DNA of 6,876 bases from Bacillota bacterium. Its GTDB lineage: Bacteria; Bacillota; Clostridia; Christensenellales; Aristaeellaceae. Location: NCBI GenBank assembly GCA_023443705.1, contig JAEZTD010000107.1, positions 1-6,876 on the forward strand, read 5' to 3'. Positions 1-6,527 of the stretch are shown here, in pieces (position 1 is the stretch's first letter; every line of letters begins with the position of its first letter). The notes under the pieces are model-generated. The model was not told where the DNA came from and searched no databases. It saw only the letters and a list, made by a program, of their open reading frames with translations. A program made the position numbers and the translations under genes.

Positions 1-868
1 GAATCGGCGCGGGGATCAGCCGGGACAGCGACTGCATGCCCTTGCCGCCCTTGGCGCGGCGGGCGTACTTGTCGTCAAAGTCGACCAGATCCTCGCCGCC
101 GAGGGGCATTTCAAGCTCCGAGGCGCGGACTTCCTCGCCATAGCCCAAGACAGAGCAGTTGACCTCCCGGCGCTTCGTCACGCCTTTTTCGATCAGCACG
201 CGGCGGTCGAAGGACACGGCCACCTCCAGCGCCTCCTCAAGGCCCTTGCGGTCGTTTGCGCGCTTGATGCCGATTGAGGAGCCAAGGTTCGCGGGCTTTA
301 CATAAACGGGATACTCCAGCGCCGCTTCGACCTTCTCAATACAGGCGGCGCGGTTTTTCTTCCACATCGCCCGATCGATCCAGGTATCCGGCAGCACCGG
401 GAAGCCGCAGCTTCTGAAGAGCTGCTTCATCGCGATCTTGTCCATGCCCACCGAAGAACCCATCACGCCCGCGGAGGTGTAGGGCACGTCCATCATCTCC
501 AGCATGCCCTGCAGCGTGCCATCTTCTCCGTTCATGCCGTGCATGGCAAGGAGCGCCACGTCGGCGGACGCCGCCACCTTCTCGCCCTTTGAGAACAGCC
601 CGCGCTTCGGCTCCGGGTCGATCAAAAGCAGCTTTCCGCCGTCCGCGGTGGGCAGCACCCGCTTCGCCTGAGCGGGGTCGAAGGACGGGTAGAAGGAGAT
701 GTCCTTCAGCCGCTCGCCCACGTACCACGCGCCGTCCCGCGCGATGTAGACCGGGAACGCGTCGTACTGCTCCCTGTCCAGCGCCCCCAGCGCCTGAATG
801 CCGGTAATGATCGAAACGTCATGCTCGCAGGTGCGGCTGCCAAAAAGCACCGCCACGCTCAGCTTCAT
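1..868 (-). CDS. ddl: D-alanine--D-alanine ligase, 3' end cut by window edge
   Basis: Cytosolic ATP-grasp enzyme that joins two D-alanines with ATP, giving the dipeptide a MurF-type ligase adds to the peptidoglycan precursor. The first 289 codons are visible; the C-terminus lies beyond base 1, probably some 60 residues by family length. The N-terminus has the family signature LFGSRTCEHDVS (residues 8-19, with the catalytic-type Glu15). HGMNGEDGTLQGMLE (110-124), the ATP-grasp stretch VKPANLGSSIGI (190-201) and EVNCSVLG (235-242) follow. The omega-loop ends in Lys267-Tyr268. This Tyr corresponds to E. coli DdlB Tyr216, which is Phe in the D-Ala-D-lactate ligase of Leuconostoc, so D-Ala-D-Ala specificity is expected. 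The ATG is firm: a full AAGGAGG (876-882) sits 7 bases upstream. It is last in an apparent operon after a MurF-like ligase and a GNAT gene, 53 bases below the GNAT stop. Family assignment is near certain; specificity is inferred. Confidence 0.96.
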   Translation of the reverse strand, partial: MKLSVAVLFGSRTCEHDVSIITGIQALGALDREQYDAFPVYIARDGAWYVGERLKDISFYPSFDPAQAKRVLPTADGGKLLLIDPEPKRGLFSKGEKVAASADVALLAMHGMNGEDGTLQGMLEMMDVPYTSAGVMGSSVGMDKIAMKQLFRSCGFPVLPDTWIDRAMWKKNRAACIEKVEAALEYPVYVKPANLGSSIGIKRANDRKGLEEALEVAVSFDRRVLIEKGVTKRREVNCSVLGYGEEVRASELEMPLGGEDLVDFDDKYARRAKGGKGMQSLSRLIPAPI

Positions 869-921
869 GCGAAAACCTCCTTAATTATCTCGCCGGAGAC
901 CCCGTACCCAACGCAGGGAGC

Positions 922-1518
922 CTACACATAATTTTCGATATAATGAACCGGATAGCGATCCCAGTAGCCTCTATAGATGCGGTCACCCCGGCCATCAAGA
1001 TTCATTTGATACATTCGAAATGACACCAGTATGCTTTTCGGCTGCCACAGCTCTTCATAGGTGTATTGATATTTCATGCCCAACCGCTTCATAACTTCGC
1101 CGCTGCGAGGGTTATTGACATCGTGGGTGGCCGTGACATGCGTAAGTCCATCTTCTTTGATCCGTTTCAGGACTGCCTTGCCCGCCTTTGTCGCGATTCC
1201 CTTATGCCAGAATTCCCTTCTCAGCCCATAGCCGAGATCATGGCTGTCCTCCATGCCGACATGAACGTAGCCGATCGGGACATTGTCGGCTTTCATGCAA
1301 ACCGCGTACCGATACGCCCTGGGCTGCTCGTATGCCGCGGCGTATTTTTCATGGAAAAACTCCTTCGCCTCGTCCAGCGATTTCAGCGGGAACCACGGCA
1401 GGTAGGTGTTCACCTCTACATCCCTGTTGATCTCAAATATGGCTTCGATGTCGTCGCCTGTGAATTTTCTTAGCACCAACCGCTCGGTTTCCAACATCGG
1501 CGTATTCTGAGCGTTCAC
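922..1518 (-). CDS. GNAT-family N-acetyltransferase (RimJ/RimL-like)
   Basis: A 198-residue protein of the GNAT fold, which transfers acetyl from acetyl-CoA to an amine; the substrate cannot be told from sequence. The N-terminus LETERLVLRKF (9-19) is typical of the RimJ/RimL-like branch. The acetyl-CoA loop is in LGYGLRREFWHKGIATKA (95-112), and NPRSGEVMKRLGM (136-148) is the usual C-terminal GNAT helix. The start is GTG at 1518: the overlapping ATG at 1520 runs straight into TGA, and GGAGG (1525-1529) lies 6 bases upstream of the GTG. It begins 16 bases after the Mur ligase stop and so appears cotranscribed. It is clearly lower in G+C than its neighbours: 28/60 and 27/60 at 961-1020 and 1021-1080, against 42/60 at 2041-2100 inside the Mur ligase. 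This suggests later acquisition. A link to cell-wall synthesis is only positional. Confidence 0.88.
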   Translation of the reverse strand: MNAQNTPMLETERLVLRKFTGDDIEAIFEINRDVEVNTYLPWFPLKSLDEAKEFFHEKYAAAYEQPRAYRYAVCMKADNVPIGYVHVGMEDSHDLGYGLRREFWHKGIATKAGKAVLKRIKEDGLTHVTATHDVNNPRSGEVMKRLGMKYQYTYEELWQPKSILVSFRMYQMNLDGRGDRIYRGYWDRYPVHYIENYV

Positions 1519-1534
1519 ATTCTCCCTCCGGAAT

Positions 1535-3145
1535 TCATCCCTCGGAATAGTTATCGGGCAGATCGTTCTCGAACAAAATCACGTCGCCCGGCCGCGCAAC
1601 GCGGGCGATGATCGCCTTGGCGTCTTCGAGGCTCGCCACCGGGAACAGGTTCTCGCGGTCAAAGCCCGTCGAGAGAAGCCCCCGGGCGATGGGCCGGGTG
1701 CGCCTCGGGCCGACGAGAATGGCGATGTCGCAGGCGGCGGCCATCTGCTGGCCGAAGCGGAAGTTGAGCTCCTCTTCCTTTTCGCCCTGCTCCACAAGGC
1801 CCGGCGTCACCACGATGTGCCGCCCGGGAAAACCCGAGAGCACCTCGAAAGCCGCCGCCGCGCCGGAGGGGTTGGCGTTGAAGGCATCGTCGATGACCGT
1901 CATGCCGTTCGCGCCCTCGATCAGCTGCAGCCGGTGCTCCACCGGCTGGACGCGGGCGACGCCCCGCGCGATTTCCTCAAGCGTCATGCCCAGGCGGCGC
2001 GCCACCTGGCAGGACAGGACGATGTTTTGGATGTTGTGCTTGCCCAGGAGCTTCGTTTCGCAGGCCACGCGGCCGCCCTCGCCGTCGCAGAGGGTAAAGC
2101 GGCTGCCGGCAGGGCCTGCGGTGATGTCCTCGGCGTACATGGACAGGAAGCCCGACCCGGTGGACAGCCCGGCGCGGTACTTTTCGCCCTTCGCGCGGGC
2201 GTAGAGCCTGTCGCACCAGCCGCCGTCGTCCGCGCCGAAGAACGCGACACCGCCCGGTTCCAGCCCTTCGATGAGTTCAAACTTGGTATTGGCGATGGTC
2301 TCGATGTTGTGCATCGTTTCAAGGTGCTGCTCGCCCACGCTGGTCAGGATGCCGTACTTCGGGCGCACGAGATCGCAAAGCTCCTTGATGTCCCCCGCAT
2401 GGCGCGCGCCCATCTCGGCGACGAACACCTGGTGGAACGGCTCCAAATTCTCGCGGATGACCCGCGTCAGGCCCATCGGCGTATTGAAGCTGGAAGGCGT
2501 CGCCAGGACGGAGTACTTCTCGCTGAGGATCGCCGCCAGGATGAACTTGGTGGATGTCTTGCCGTAGCTGCCGGTGATGCCGATCTTGATGAGGTCGCTC
2601 CGCGCTTCGAGCTTTTGGCGGGCATCGTTAAAGAAATACGCGTTGACCCGCTTCTCCACGGGCTGCATGAGATAGCCCGCCGCCAGCGCCAGATACGGAA
2701 TGCCCGCAAAAAGGAGGTAGGGCGGCACACCCAACCACGACAAGACCGCCGCAGCCGCCAGCGCGACGAGGCAGGCGGCGGCAAAGAGGCGCTTCATGCG
2801 CGGCGTATAGGCCAGGGGTTTTTTGGGCGGGGTGATGTACTGTGTTTCGTTGAGCCGCCACGCCGCCGCGCCAAAGCCGATGAGGACGATCACGACGGAA
2901 ACGATGCGGGCCGCTTCGCGGTTCATAAAGAGCGAAAGAATCAGCGGCAGAAGGAGCTTCGCGATCACCGCGATGACGCCGATGTTGAGCGTCCACCCCA
3001 GGAGTTTGTCGCGATTTTTGCCCAGCCACCGACCGTAGCCATCCAGTTGGTAGCTCTCCAGTTGCAGCATGTGCAGATAATAGCGGCTGGTTATGGCCGA
3101 AATCGCCGCCACCAGGATGAATTCCAATGCTTCAAGCCAGCTCAA
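1535..3145 (-). CDS. Membrane-anchored MurF-like Mur ligase
   Basis: A 536-residue ATP-dependent amide ligase of the Mur family, most like MurF, which adds D-Ala-D-Ala to UDP-MurNAc-tripeptide. In place of a soluble MurF N-domain, residues 1-160 are hydrophobic, with about five likely membrane segments (near 4-20, 51-73, 80-97, 120-138, 143-160). The ligase core follows: P-loop GITGSYGKTSTK (189-200, Lys196), AEMGARHAGDI (243-253), SVGEQHLE (269-276), Lys288 in ANTKFELIE where Mur ligases carry the carbamylated lysine, GKHNIQN (368-374), EHRL (403-406) and the MurF-like DDAFNANPSGA (419-429). The start is TTG at 3145, overlapping the hydrolase TGA as TTGA, with GGAGGAG 8 bases upstream; both support translational coupling. 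Two genes downstream lies ddl, the source of the expected substrate. It may be a second MurF, or a ligase acting on a related membrane-proximal precursor. Poly-gamma-glutamate synthase PgsB/CapB also pairs a membrane N-terminus with a Mur-like core, but the motifs here are MurF-like. Confidence 0.9.
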   Translation of the reverse strand: MSWLEALEFILVAAISAITSRYYLHMLQLESYQLDGYGRWLGKNRDKLLGWTLNIGVIAVIAKLLLPLILSLFMNREAARIVSVVIVLIGFGAAAWRLNETQYITPPKKPLAYTPRMKRLFAAACLVALAAAAVLSWLGVPPYLLFAGIPYLALAAGYLMQPVEKRVNAYFFNDARQKLEARSDLIKIGITGSYGKTSTKFILAAILSEKYSVLATPSSFNTPMGLTRVIRENLEPFHQVFVAEMGARHAGDIKELCDLVRPKYGILTSVGEQHLETMHNIETIANTKFELIEGLEPGGVAFFGADDGGWCDRLYARAKGEKYRAGLSTGSGFLSMYAEDITAGPAGSRFTLCDGEGGRVACETKLLGKHNIQNIVLSCQVARRLGMTLEEIARGVARVQPVEHRLQLIEGANGMTVIDDAFNANPSGAAAAFEVLSGFPGRHIVVTPGLVEQGEKEEELNFRFGQQMAAACDIAILVGPRRTRPIARGLLSTGFDRENLFPVASLEDAKAIIARVARPGDVILFENDLPDNYSEG

Positions 3146-3927
3146 GCGTTTGACTCCTCCAAGAATTTCATCACAATTGCCCTGAAATCGCCATAGCGGT
3201 CGAGGTAGGCGAAGTGTCCTGCGTCCTCAAAGACCACGAGTCCGGCGTCCGGAATTTCCTTTTCCATGACCTTCCCTATCCACAGCGGCGTCTGGTCGTC
3301 CATCGCGCCCCAAATGAGCAGCGCCGGAGACTTTATGCCCGGAAGGTACGGCCTGAGGTCCTGATGGATGATCCGGTTGAACGTGGGCCGCATGGCAGGC
3401 GATAGCGCACGGTAATCGGCGGAGCCGAATTTTTGGATCAGCGCCTCCCGAAAAGCGTTTACCAGTTTTTCGCCCAGCAGCGCGTGCGCCGGGGCGGACT
3501 CCGCCAAGCCCTTGAGCGCCTTGTAGAGCGTGGTTTTCGCCCTGCGCTTGTTTGACGCGGGCGCGATCAGCCCGGCGGCGCCGGTCAGAACCAGCTTGCC
3601 CGTCAGTTCCGGATATGTGGCCGCGAGCAGGATGGTCACCCGCCCCCCGAAGGAGTGGGCGACGATGTCCACGCCCTCCAACTTCAATTGGCGTAGAAAG
3701 GCCGCGGTAAGTTCCATGTATTCAGTGACCGACCAGGGTTCTCGGGGCTCCGGCGAGCGGCCGAAGCCGGGAAAGTCCACGGCGACGACCTCCCGCGACG
3801 GGGAAAAATCCCGGATCAGCGGAAGCCAGCTCTCGATTTTTCCGCCCCAGCCGTGCAAAACGAGGAGCGGCTTGCCCGCTCCCTGCCGCTCGTAATACAA
3901 AGTCTGTCCGCCGGATTCAAAGATCAT
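3142..3927 (-). CDS. Alpha/beta-fold hydrolase
   Basis: A 261-residue alpha/beta hydrolase with the full catalytic set. The oxyanion-hole motif LHGWGG is at 24-29 and the nucleophile elbow AHSFGGR at 90-96 (Ser92). The acid is in GAMDDQTP (207-214, probably Asp210), and the base is His238 in DAGHFAYLD. A helical cap lies near 125-190. There is no signal peptide, so it is probably cytosolic. The substrate is unknown; esterase, lipase-like or C-C bond hydrolase activity are all possible. The ATG at 3927 follows a GGGGTGA sequence and a TATAAT box, so it appears to head its own transcription unit. Its stop overlaps the TTG start of the MurF-like ligase, which argues for coordinated expression and a role near cell-wall precursors, though no chemistry can be assigned. 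Confidence 0.92.
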   Translation of the reverse strand: MIFESGGQTLYYERQGAGKPLLVLHGWGGKIESWLPLIRDFSPSREVVAVDFPGFGRSPEPREPWSVTEYMELTAAFLRQLKLEGVDIVAHSFGGRVTILLAATYPELTGKLVLTGAAGLIAPASNKRRAKTTLYKALKGLAESAPAHALLGEKLVNAFREALIQKFGSADYRALSPAMRPTFNRIIHQDLRPYLPGIKSPALLIWGAMDDQTPLWIGKVMEKEIPDAGLVVFEDAGHFAYLDRYGDFRAIVMKFLEESNA

Positions 3928-3944
3928 CGGTTCACCCCGGAAAG

Positions 3945-3973
3945 ATTATAGCGCATCCGCGCATAAAAGGAAA
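3945..3973 (-). promoter_or_regulatory. Candidate sigma-A promoter for the hydrolase-Mur-GNAT-ddl operon
   Basis: Read on the minus strand, a perfect TATAAT (3950-3945) lies 17 bases before the hydrolase ATG. Seventeen bases further upstream is TTTCCT (3973-3968), which matches only three of six positions of TTGACA. The implied leader is very short, roughly 10 bases, yet still includes part of the GGGGTGA ribosome-binding sequence. The -10 match is strong and the -35 weak, so an activator or an incorrect call are both possible. Confidence 0.45.
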
Positions 3974-4146
3974 GTGATTTATTCATCGCAGGGCGAGCGC
4001 ATTTACTTCGTACCTGCGCTCGCATGGAAACGAGGGACAGACGGCGCCTGAAATCCTTCCGGATTTCCGGGCGGCGCCGGGTCGGGTATGCATTTCTCAA
4101 ACGAAATGCCGCCCGCGCCGCCGTACACGCCGCCGACGCGATTTAA

Positions 4147-4171
4147 CATGAAGGGGCTTCGCCCCTCCATG
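4147..4171 (-). terminator. Weak candidate terminator after rimI
   Basis: This is the first stable hairpin downstream of the rimI stop: CATG arms around a 6-bp AGGGGC/GCCCCT stem with a 3-base loop and one internal mismatch. The transcript continues as TTAAATCG, not a U-run, so intrinsic termination would be inefficient. It is the best candidate for the end of the ribU-tsaE-tsaB-rimI unit by position, but it could simply be one of the series of palindromes in this gap. Confidence 0.25.
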
Positions 4172-4218
4172 CCTCCCCGGCGAATCGGTAAACGTTGCTT
4201 TCGGCAAATGCGGTGGTC

Positions 4219-4707
4219 CTATTGTTCATCGACGAGAAACGGATCGTCCTCCGGGTGCGCCTCAGGCAGATGTTCGCAAGCCATCACCAGCGCGTCCTCG
4301 TTGTTGTCGGCGTAGTAGCGCTTGCGAAACCCGACTTCCTGAAAGCCCAGCTTTTTGTACAGCGACTGGGCGACGGCGTTCGACCGCCTGCATTCGAGCG
4401 TCATGTACACCATGCCGGTGTCCGCGGCCAATTGCATCAGCGCACGGGTGATTTTTTCCCCCAGCCCTTGACCCCGTCTGTCCTTCCGAACGGCGACATT
4501 GGTCACGTGAGCCTCGTCCAACACCAGCCACATCCCGGCATAGGCGACGGGCACACCGTCCTCCCGGGCGACCAGGTAGCGCGCGCAGGTGTTCTCGGCT
4601 ACCTCGCGGACGAACGCGTCACGCGACCACGGCACCGCGAAGCACTGTTTCTCAATCTCGCTGACCGCGTCCACGTCATTCATCGTCATCAGGGCGATTT
4701 CAATCAT
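4219..4707 (-). CDS. rimI: Ribosomal-protein-alanine N-acetyltransferase RimI-like
   Basis: A 162-residue GNAT enzyme. RimI of enteric bacteria acetylates the N-terminal alanine of ribosomal protein S18; homologues can have wider protein targets. Visible family features are EAHVTNVAV (65-73), the acetyl-CoA loop RRGQGLG (77-83) and the catalytic-type Glu105 in TLECRRSN. Tyr117 in LYKKLGF (116-122), where RimI has its catalytic Tyr, and the RKRYYADNNEDALVM end motif (128-142) follow. The C-terminal tail is acidic. Its ATG overlaps the tsaB stop as ATGA and has a GGGGAG site about 5 bases upstream, so translation is probably coupled. The tsaE-tsaB-rimI order is common in Firmicutes and often continues into tsaD; here the next gene is an unrelated hydrolase after a 291-base gap. 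Confidence 0.93.
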   Translation of the reverse strand: MIEIALMTMNDVDAVSEIEKQCFAVPWSRDAFVREVAENTCARYLVAREDGVPVAYAGMWLVLDEAHVTNVAVRKDRRGQGLGEKITRALMQLAADTGMVYMTLECRRSNAVAQSLYKKLGFQEVGFRKRYYADNNEDALVMACEHLPEAHPEDDPFLVDEQ

Positions 4708-5408
4708 ACGCTCTCCCCGCGCCGCGCATCCCGCTCGCGCTCGGCCTGCGGCTTTCGAAGGTAGATGGGTTCCAGCGCCTCGCCCGGTACGCGAAGAGAC
4801 GGATCACTATCCGCCAGATAGCAGGCGGCTTCCGCGCGAAGGGCGGCAAGGTGCGGCTTCTGCAGTATGGCGCGGCTGCCCAGCGCCGCGCGGATCGCTT
4901 CGCCGTGGACCGAAAGGCCGTCTCCGGTAAAGAGGAAGCGGCCATCGGGCGGAAGCGCCGCGATAAAATCCGTCAGCTTCAGCGCCTCGTCCGGGCACAG
5001 CCGCTCCGGCAGCGCGCCTTCCGCAAAGCGGAAGCGCGCCGAGTACACCTGGCCGCGCCGGGCGTCCAGAATGGGGCAGATCTCGCCGTCAAAGCCGAAC
5101 GCGCCGGCGGAAAGCGCCTCGAGCGCGTTCACCCGCGCGACGGGGATTTTTAGCGCCAGCGCGAAGCCCCGCGCCGCGCACACGCCGATGCGCACCCCTG
5201 TAAACGAGCCCGGCCCCGCCACGCAGGCGATGAGTTCCACCTCCGCCAACGAAACGCCCGCGGCCGTAAGCGCCCGGTCGACCAGCGGCATCAGCGTCTC
5301 CGAGTGGGTCAGTCCCACATCCGCCGAAACCGAATAGCGGGGCTTTCCGCCCCGCCATACCGAAACCGACGCCACCGGGCCGGAGGTGTCCATTCCAAGA
5401 ATGGTCAA
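4704..5408 (-). CDS. tsaB: tRNA t6A37 biosynthesis protein TsaB
   Basis: TsaB (YeaZ) is an ASKHA-fold, non-catalytic partner of TsaD in the complex that moves threonylcarbamoyl onto A37 of ANN-decoding tRNAs. From the chosen start the protein is 234 residues, normal for the family. It begins MTILGMDTSG and carries GPGSFTGVRIG (65-75), DARRGQVYSA (115-124) and the C-terminal LEPIYLRKPQAE (212-223). I choose TTG at 5408: it overlaps the tsaE TGA as TTGA, GGAGG (5420-5416) is 7 bases upstream, and the product then begins directly with the family N-terminus. The ATG at 5423 would add five residues (MGGRR) and has AAGGA almost touching it, so it is less likely. tsaE precedes and rimI follows with overlaps. 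tsaD must be elsewhere in the genome. Confidence 0.95.
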   Translation of the reverse strand: MTILGMDTSGPVASVSVWRGGKPRYSVSADVGLTHSETLMPLVDRALTAAGVSLAEVELIACVAGPGSFTGVRIGVCAARGFALALKIPVARVNALEALSAGAFGFDGEICPILDARRGQVYSARFRFAEGALPERLCPDEALKLTDFIAALPPDGRFLFTGDGLSVHGEAIRAALGSRAILQKPHLAALRAEAACYLADSDPSLRVPGEALEPIYLRKPQAERERDARRGESV

Positions 5409-5863
5409 GCGTCTCCCTCCCATTCCTTGAGCGCGGACGAAAACGCCGCCTCACGGCCCTCCATGCCGGAAAAGGACAGGCGGATAACCCGCTCGTCCTC
5501 CCCCGCGCCCCGGCCGATTTCGGCCTCGACGCGCGGAGAGATGTCCATGTCCGGAAAGGGCCATTCAATGAGCGCGATCCAGTCGCCGCCGGTAAATTCG
5601 TCCAGCCCGGCGGCGTAGTATTCGTCCTCGTCCGCGAGCCTGTACAGGTCAAAGTGGCTGACGTGACCGTAGGGCTGCATCAGCGTGAAGGTGGGGCTGG
5701 GCATCGTCCCGGTCACGCCATGCGCCCGCGCCGCGCCCCGGGCCAGCACGCTCTTGCCCGCGCCCAGGTCGCCCGAGATTAAGAGGCTGTCGCCGCTTCG
5801 GAGCATCGCGCCCAGCGCGAAACCGAAGCGGCGCGTGTCATCCGCTGAATGCGTCCGGTACAT
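5405..5863 (-). CDS. tsaE: tRNA t6A37 biosynthesis ATPase TsaE
   Basis: TsaE (YjeE) is a small cytosolic P-loop ATPase needed to turn over the TsaB-TsaD complex in bacterial t6A synthesis. The 152-residue length is typical. Walker A is GDLGAGKS (31-38), the switch-like MPSPTFTL is at 54-61, HFDLYRL at 70-76, GLDEF at 86-90 and the ALIEWP motif at 97-102. ATG 5863 has GGAGG (5872-5868) upstream and lies 11 bases after the ribU stop, which suggests cotranscription from the FMN-controlled promoter unless a promoter lies inside ribU. Its stop overlaps the TTG start of tsaB. Confidence 0.96.
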   Translation of the reverse strand: MYRTHSADDTRRFGFALGAMLRSGDSLLISGDLGAGKSVLARGAARAHGVTGTMPSPTFTLMQPYGHVSHFDLYRLADEDEYYAAGLDEFTGGDWIALIEWPFPDMDISPRVEAEIGRGAGEDERVIRLSFSGMEGREAAFSSALKEWEGDA

Positions 5864-5874
5864 TTTGCCTCCAG

Positions 5875-6453
5875 TTAACCGTTAAGAAGCCGCGACAGCC
5901 GCTTGTATAGAAGCGCGGTGATGCCGCAGAGCACGATACCCTTGATGAGGTTGAACGGCACCGTCGCCAGAAGGATCATATCCCAAAGGCTGTTGATGGC
6001 CGGGATGATGGCCTTCATCATGCCGACGATCGCCTCCACCGGGAAGCCCATCACGTTCTGATAGAACGGAATCAGCACGTAGTAGTTTGCCAGCGCACCG
6101 ACGATCGTCATCAGGACGATGCCTACGACCATGCCGATCAGCGCGCCCTTCAGCGTTCGGTTGCGGCGATAGATTAGCGAAGCCGTCACCACGAGCGACG
6201 AGGAAACCAGAAAGTCCGCCAACTCGCCGACACCCTGGCTGTCCGAAGTGATGCAGCCGATCGCGGCCTTGATGAAGGTTATCACCACGCCCGCAACCGG
6301 ACCCATCGCGAAACCCCCGAGCAGCGCCGGCAGCGTCGAAAAGTCTAGCTTGTAGATCGGCGGGAAGATCGGTATGCCGGGGATCAGGAACAGGATGGCC
6401 GCCGCCGCGCTCAGTACGCCGATGCGCGTGACTTTTTTGATGTTGGTGTTCAT
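5875..6453 (-). CDS. ribU: Riboflavin ECF transporter S component RibU
   Basis: A 192-residue integral membrane protein with about five or six hydrophobic segments. As an ECF S-component it binds riboflavin and imports it with a shared EcfT-EcfA module, none of which is encoded here. Family-like stretches are LDFSTLPALLGGFAMGP (36-52), GELADFL (76-82), the RibU-type ALANYYVLIPFY (120-131) and VPFNLIKG (165-172). The FMN riboswitch directly upstream independently supports riboflavin as substrate. The start is ATG 6453 with AGGAG (6466-6462) 8 bases upstream. The same frame stays open for 32 more codons to 6549, but that part overlaps the riboswitch and hairpin and has no S-component character. 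The SD is largely buried in a predicted hairpin, so translation is probably repressed when FMN is plentiful. tsaE follows after 11 bases. Confidence 0.95.
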   Translation of the reverse strand: MNTNIKKVTRIGVLSAAAAILFLIPGIPIFPPIYKLDFSTLPALLGGFAMGPVAGVVITFIKAAIGCITSDSQGVGELADFLVSSSLVVTASLIYRRNRTLKGALIGMVVGIVLMTIVGALANYYVLIPFYQNVMGFPVEAIVGMMKAIIPAINSLWDMILLATVPFNLIKGIVLCGITALLYKRLSRLLNG

Positions 6454-6462
6454 CTTGTGTTC

Positions 6463-6524
6463 TCCTCTCACGATAAGGCCCCTGCATAAACCGTTCGCAG
6501 GGGCCTTTTCGGCACGTGAAAGAA
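6463..6524 (-). promoter_or_regulatory. SD-sequestering hairpin (expression platform) before ribU
   Basis: Reading the transcript, UUCUUUCACG (6524-6515) can pair over 10 bp, with two or three G-U pairs, with CGUGAGAGGA (6472-6463), which contains most of the ribU AGGAG. Nested inside is a perfect 11-bp stem, AAGGCCCCUGC (6507-6497) with GCAGGGGCCUU (6485-6475), and an 11-base loop. No U-run follows, so this looks like a translational sequestor and not a terminator. The left arm can instead pair with the riboswitch tail: GGAAGAA (6537-6531) with UUCUUUC (6524-6518), 7 bp around a 6-base loop. That competitor uses part of the P1 3' arm, giving a clear alternative for the FMN-free state. Pairing is read by eye; no energies were calculated. 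Confidence 0.75.
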
Positions 6525-6527
6525 CAA

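Larger units (their letters stand above)
3928..4218 (-). repeat. Hairpin-rich intergenic region with a possible 55-codon ORF
   Basis: This 291-base gap separates the rimI operon from the hydrolase operon. It holds four consecutive inverted repeats. The first is a 9-bp stem, 3993-4001 with 4015-4023. The second is a two-part stem: 7 bp at 4042-4048/4073-4079 enclosing 7 bp at 4050-4056/4061-4067. The third is 7 bp, 4090-4096/4103-4109. The fourth is 4147-4171, with CATG arms outside a 6-bp GC stem. None is followed by a clear U-run on the minus strand. On that strand a frame from ATG 4170 to TAA 4003 stays open for 55 codons (begins MEGRSPFMLN, ends HASAGTK); it is Gly/Pro-rich. GGGGAGG precedes that ATG by one base only, too close for a normal site. 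I do not recognise the peptide. The stretch may be a dispersed palindromic element, a structured RNA or a small gene. Confidence 0.5.

Noticed and set aside
336..728. Minus-strand 130-codon frame inside ddl
   Set aside because: Out of frame with ddl, whose own frame carries the ATP-grasp motifs and runs unbroken from 868 to the window edge.
1817..3196. Long plus-strand open frame of 459 codons opposite the Mur ligase
   Set aside because: It is antisense to a gene with clear Mur motifs, is rich in Arg/Ala/His/Asp as expected of the mirror of high-GC codons, and has no recognisable domain.
4195..4764. Plus-strand frame of 189 codons opposite rimI
   Set aside because: Mirror of rimI and the end of tsaB; no family features, and the minus-strand gene has all RimI motifs.
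5409..5423. ATG start for tsaB at 5423
   Set aside because: Possible SD is almost touching the ATG, and the five added residues are absent from the usual TsaB N-terminus; TTG at 5408 has ideal spacing.
6475..6507. Intrinsic transcription terminator before ribU
   Set aside because: The 11-bp stem is terminator-like but the transcript continues AUCGUGAG, with no U-run; pairing with the SD explains it better. The T-run CCTTTT is on the opposite strand.
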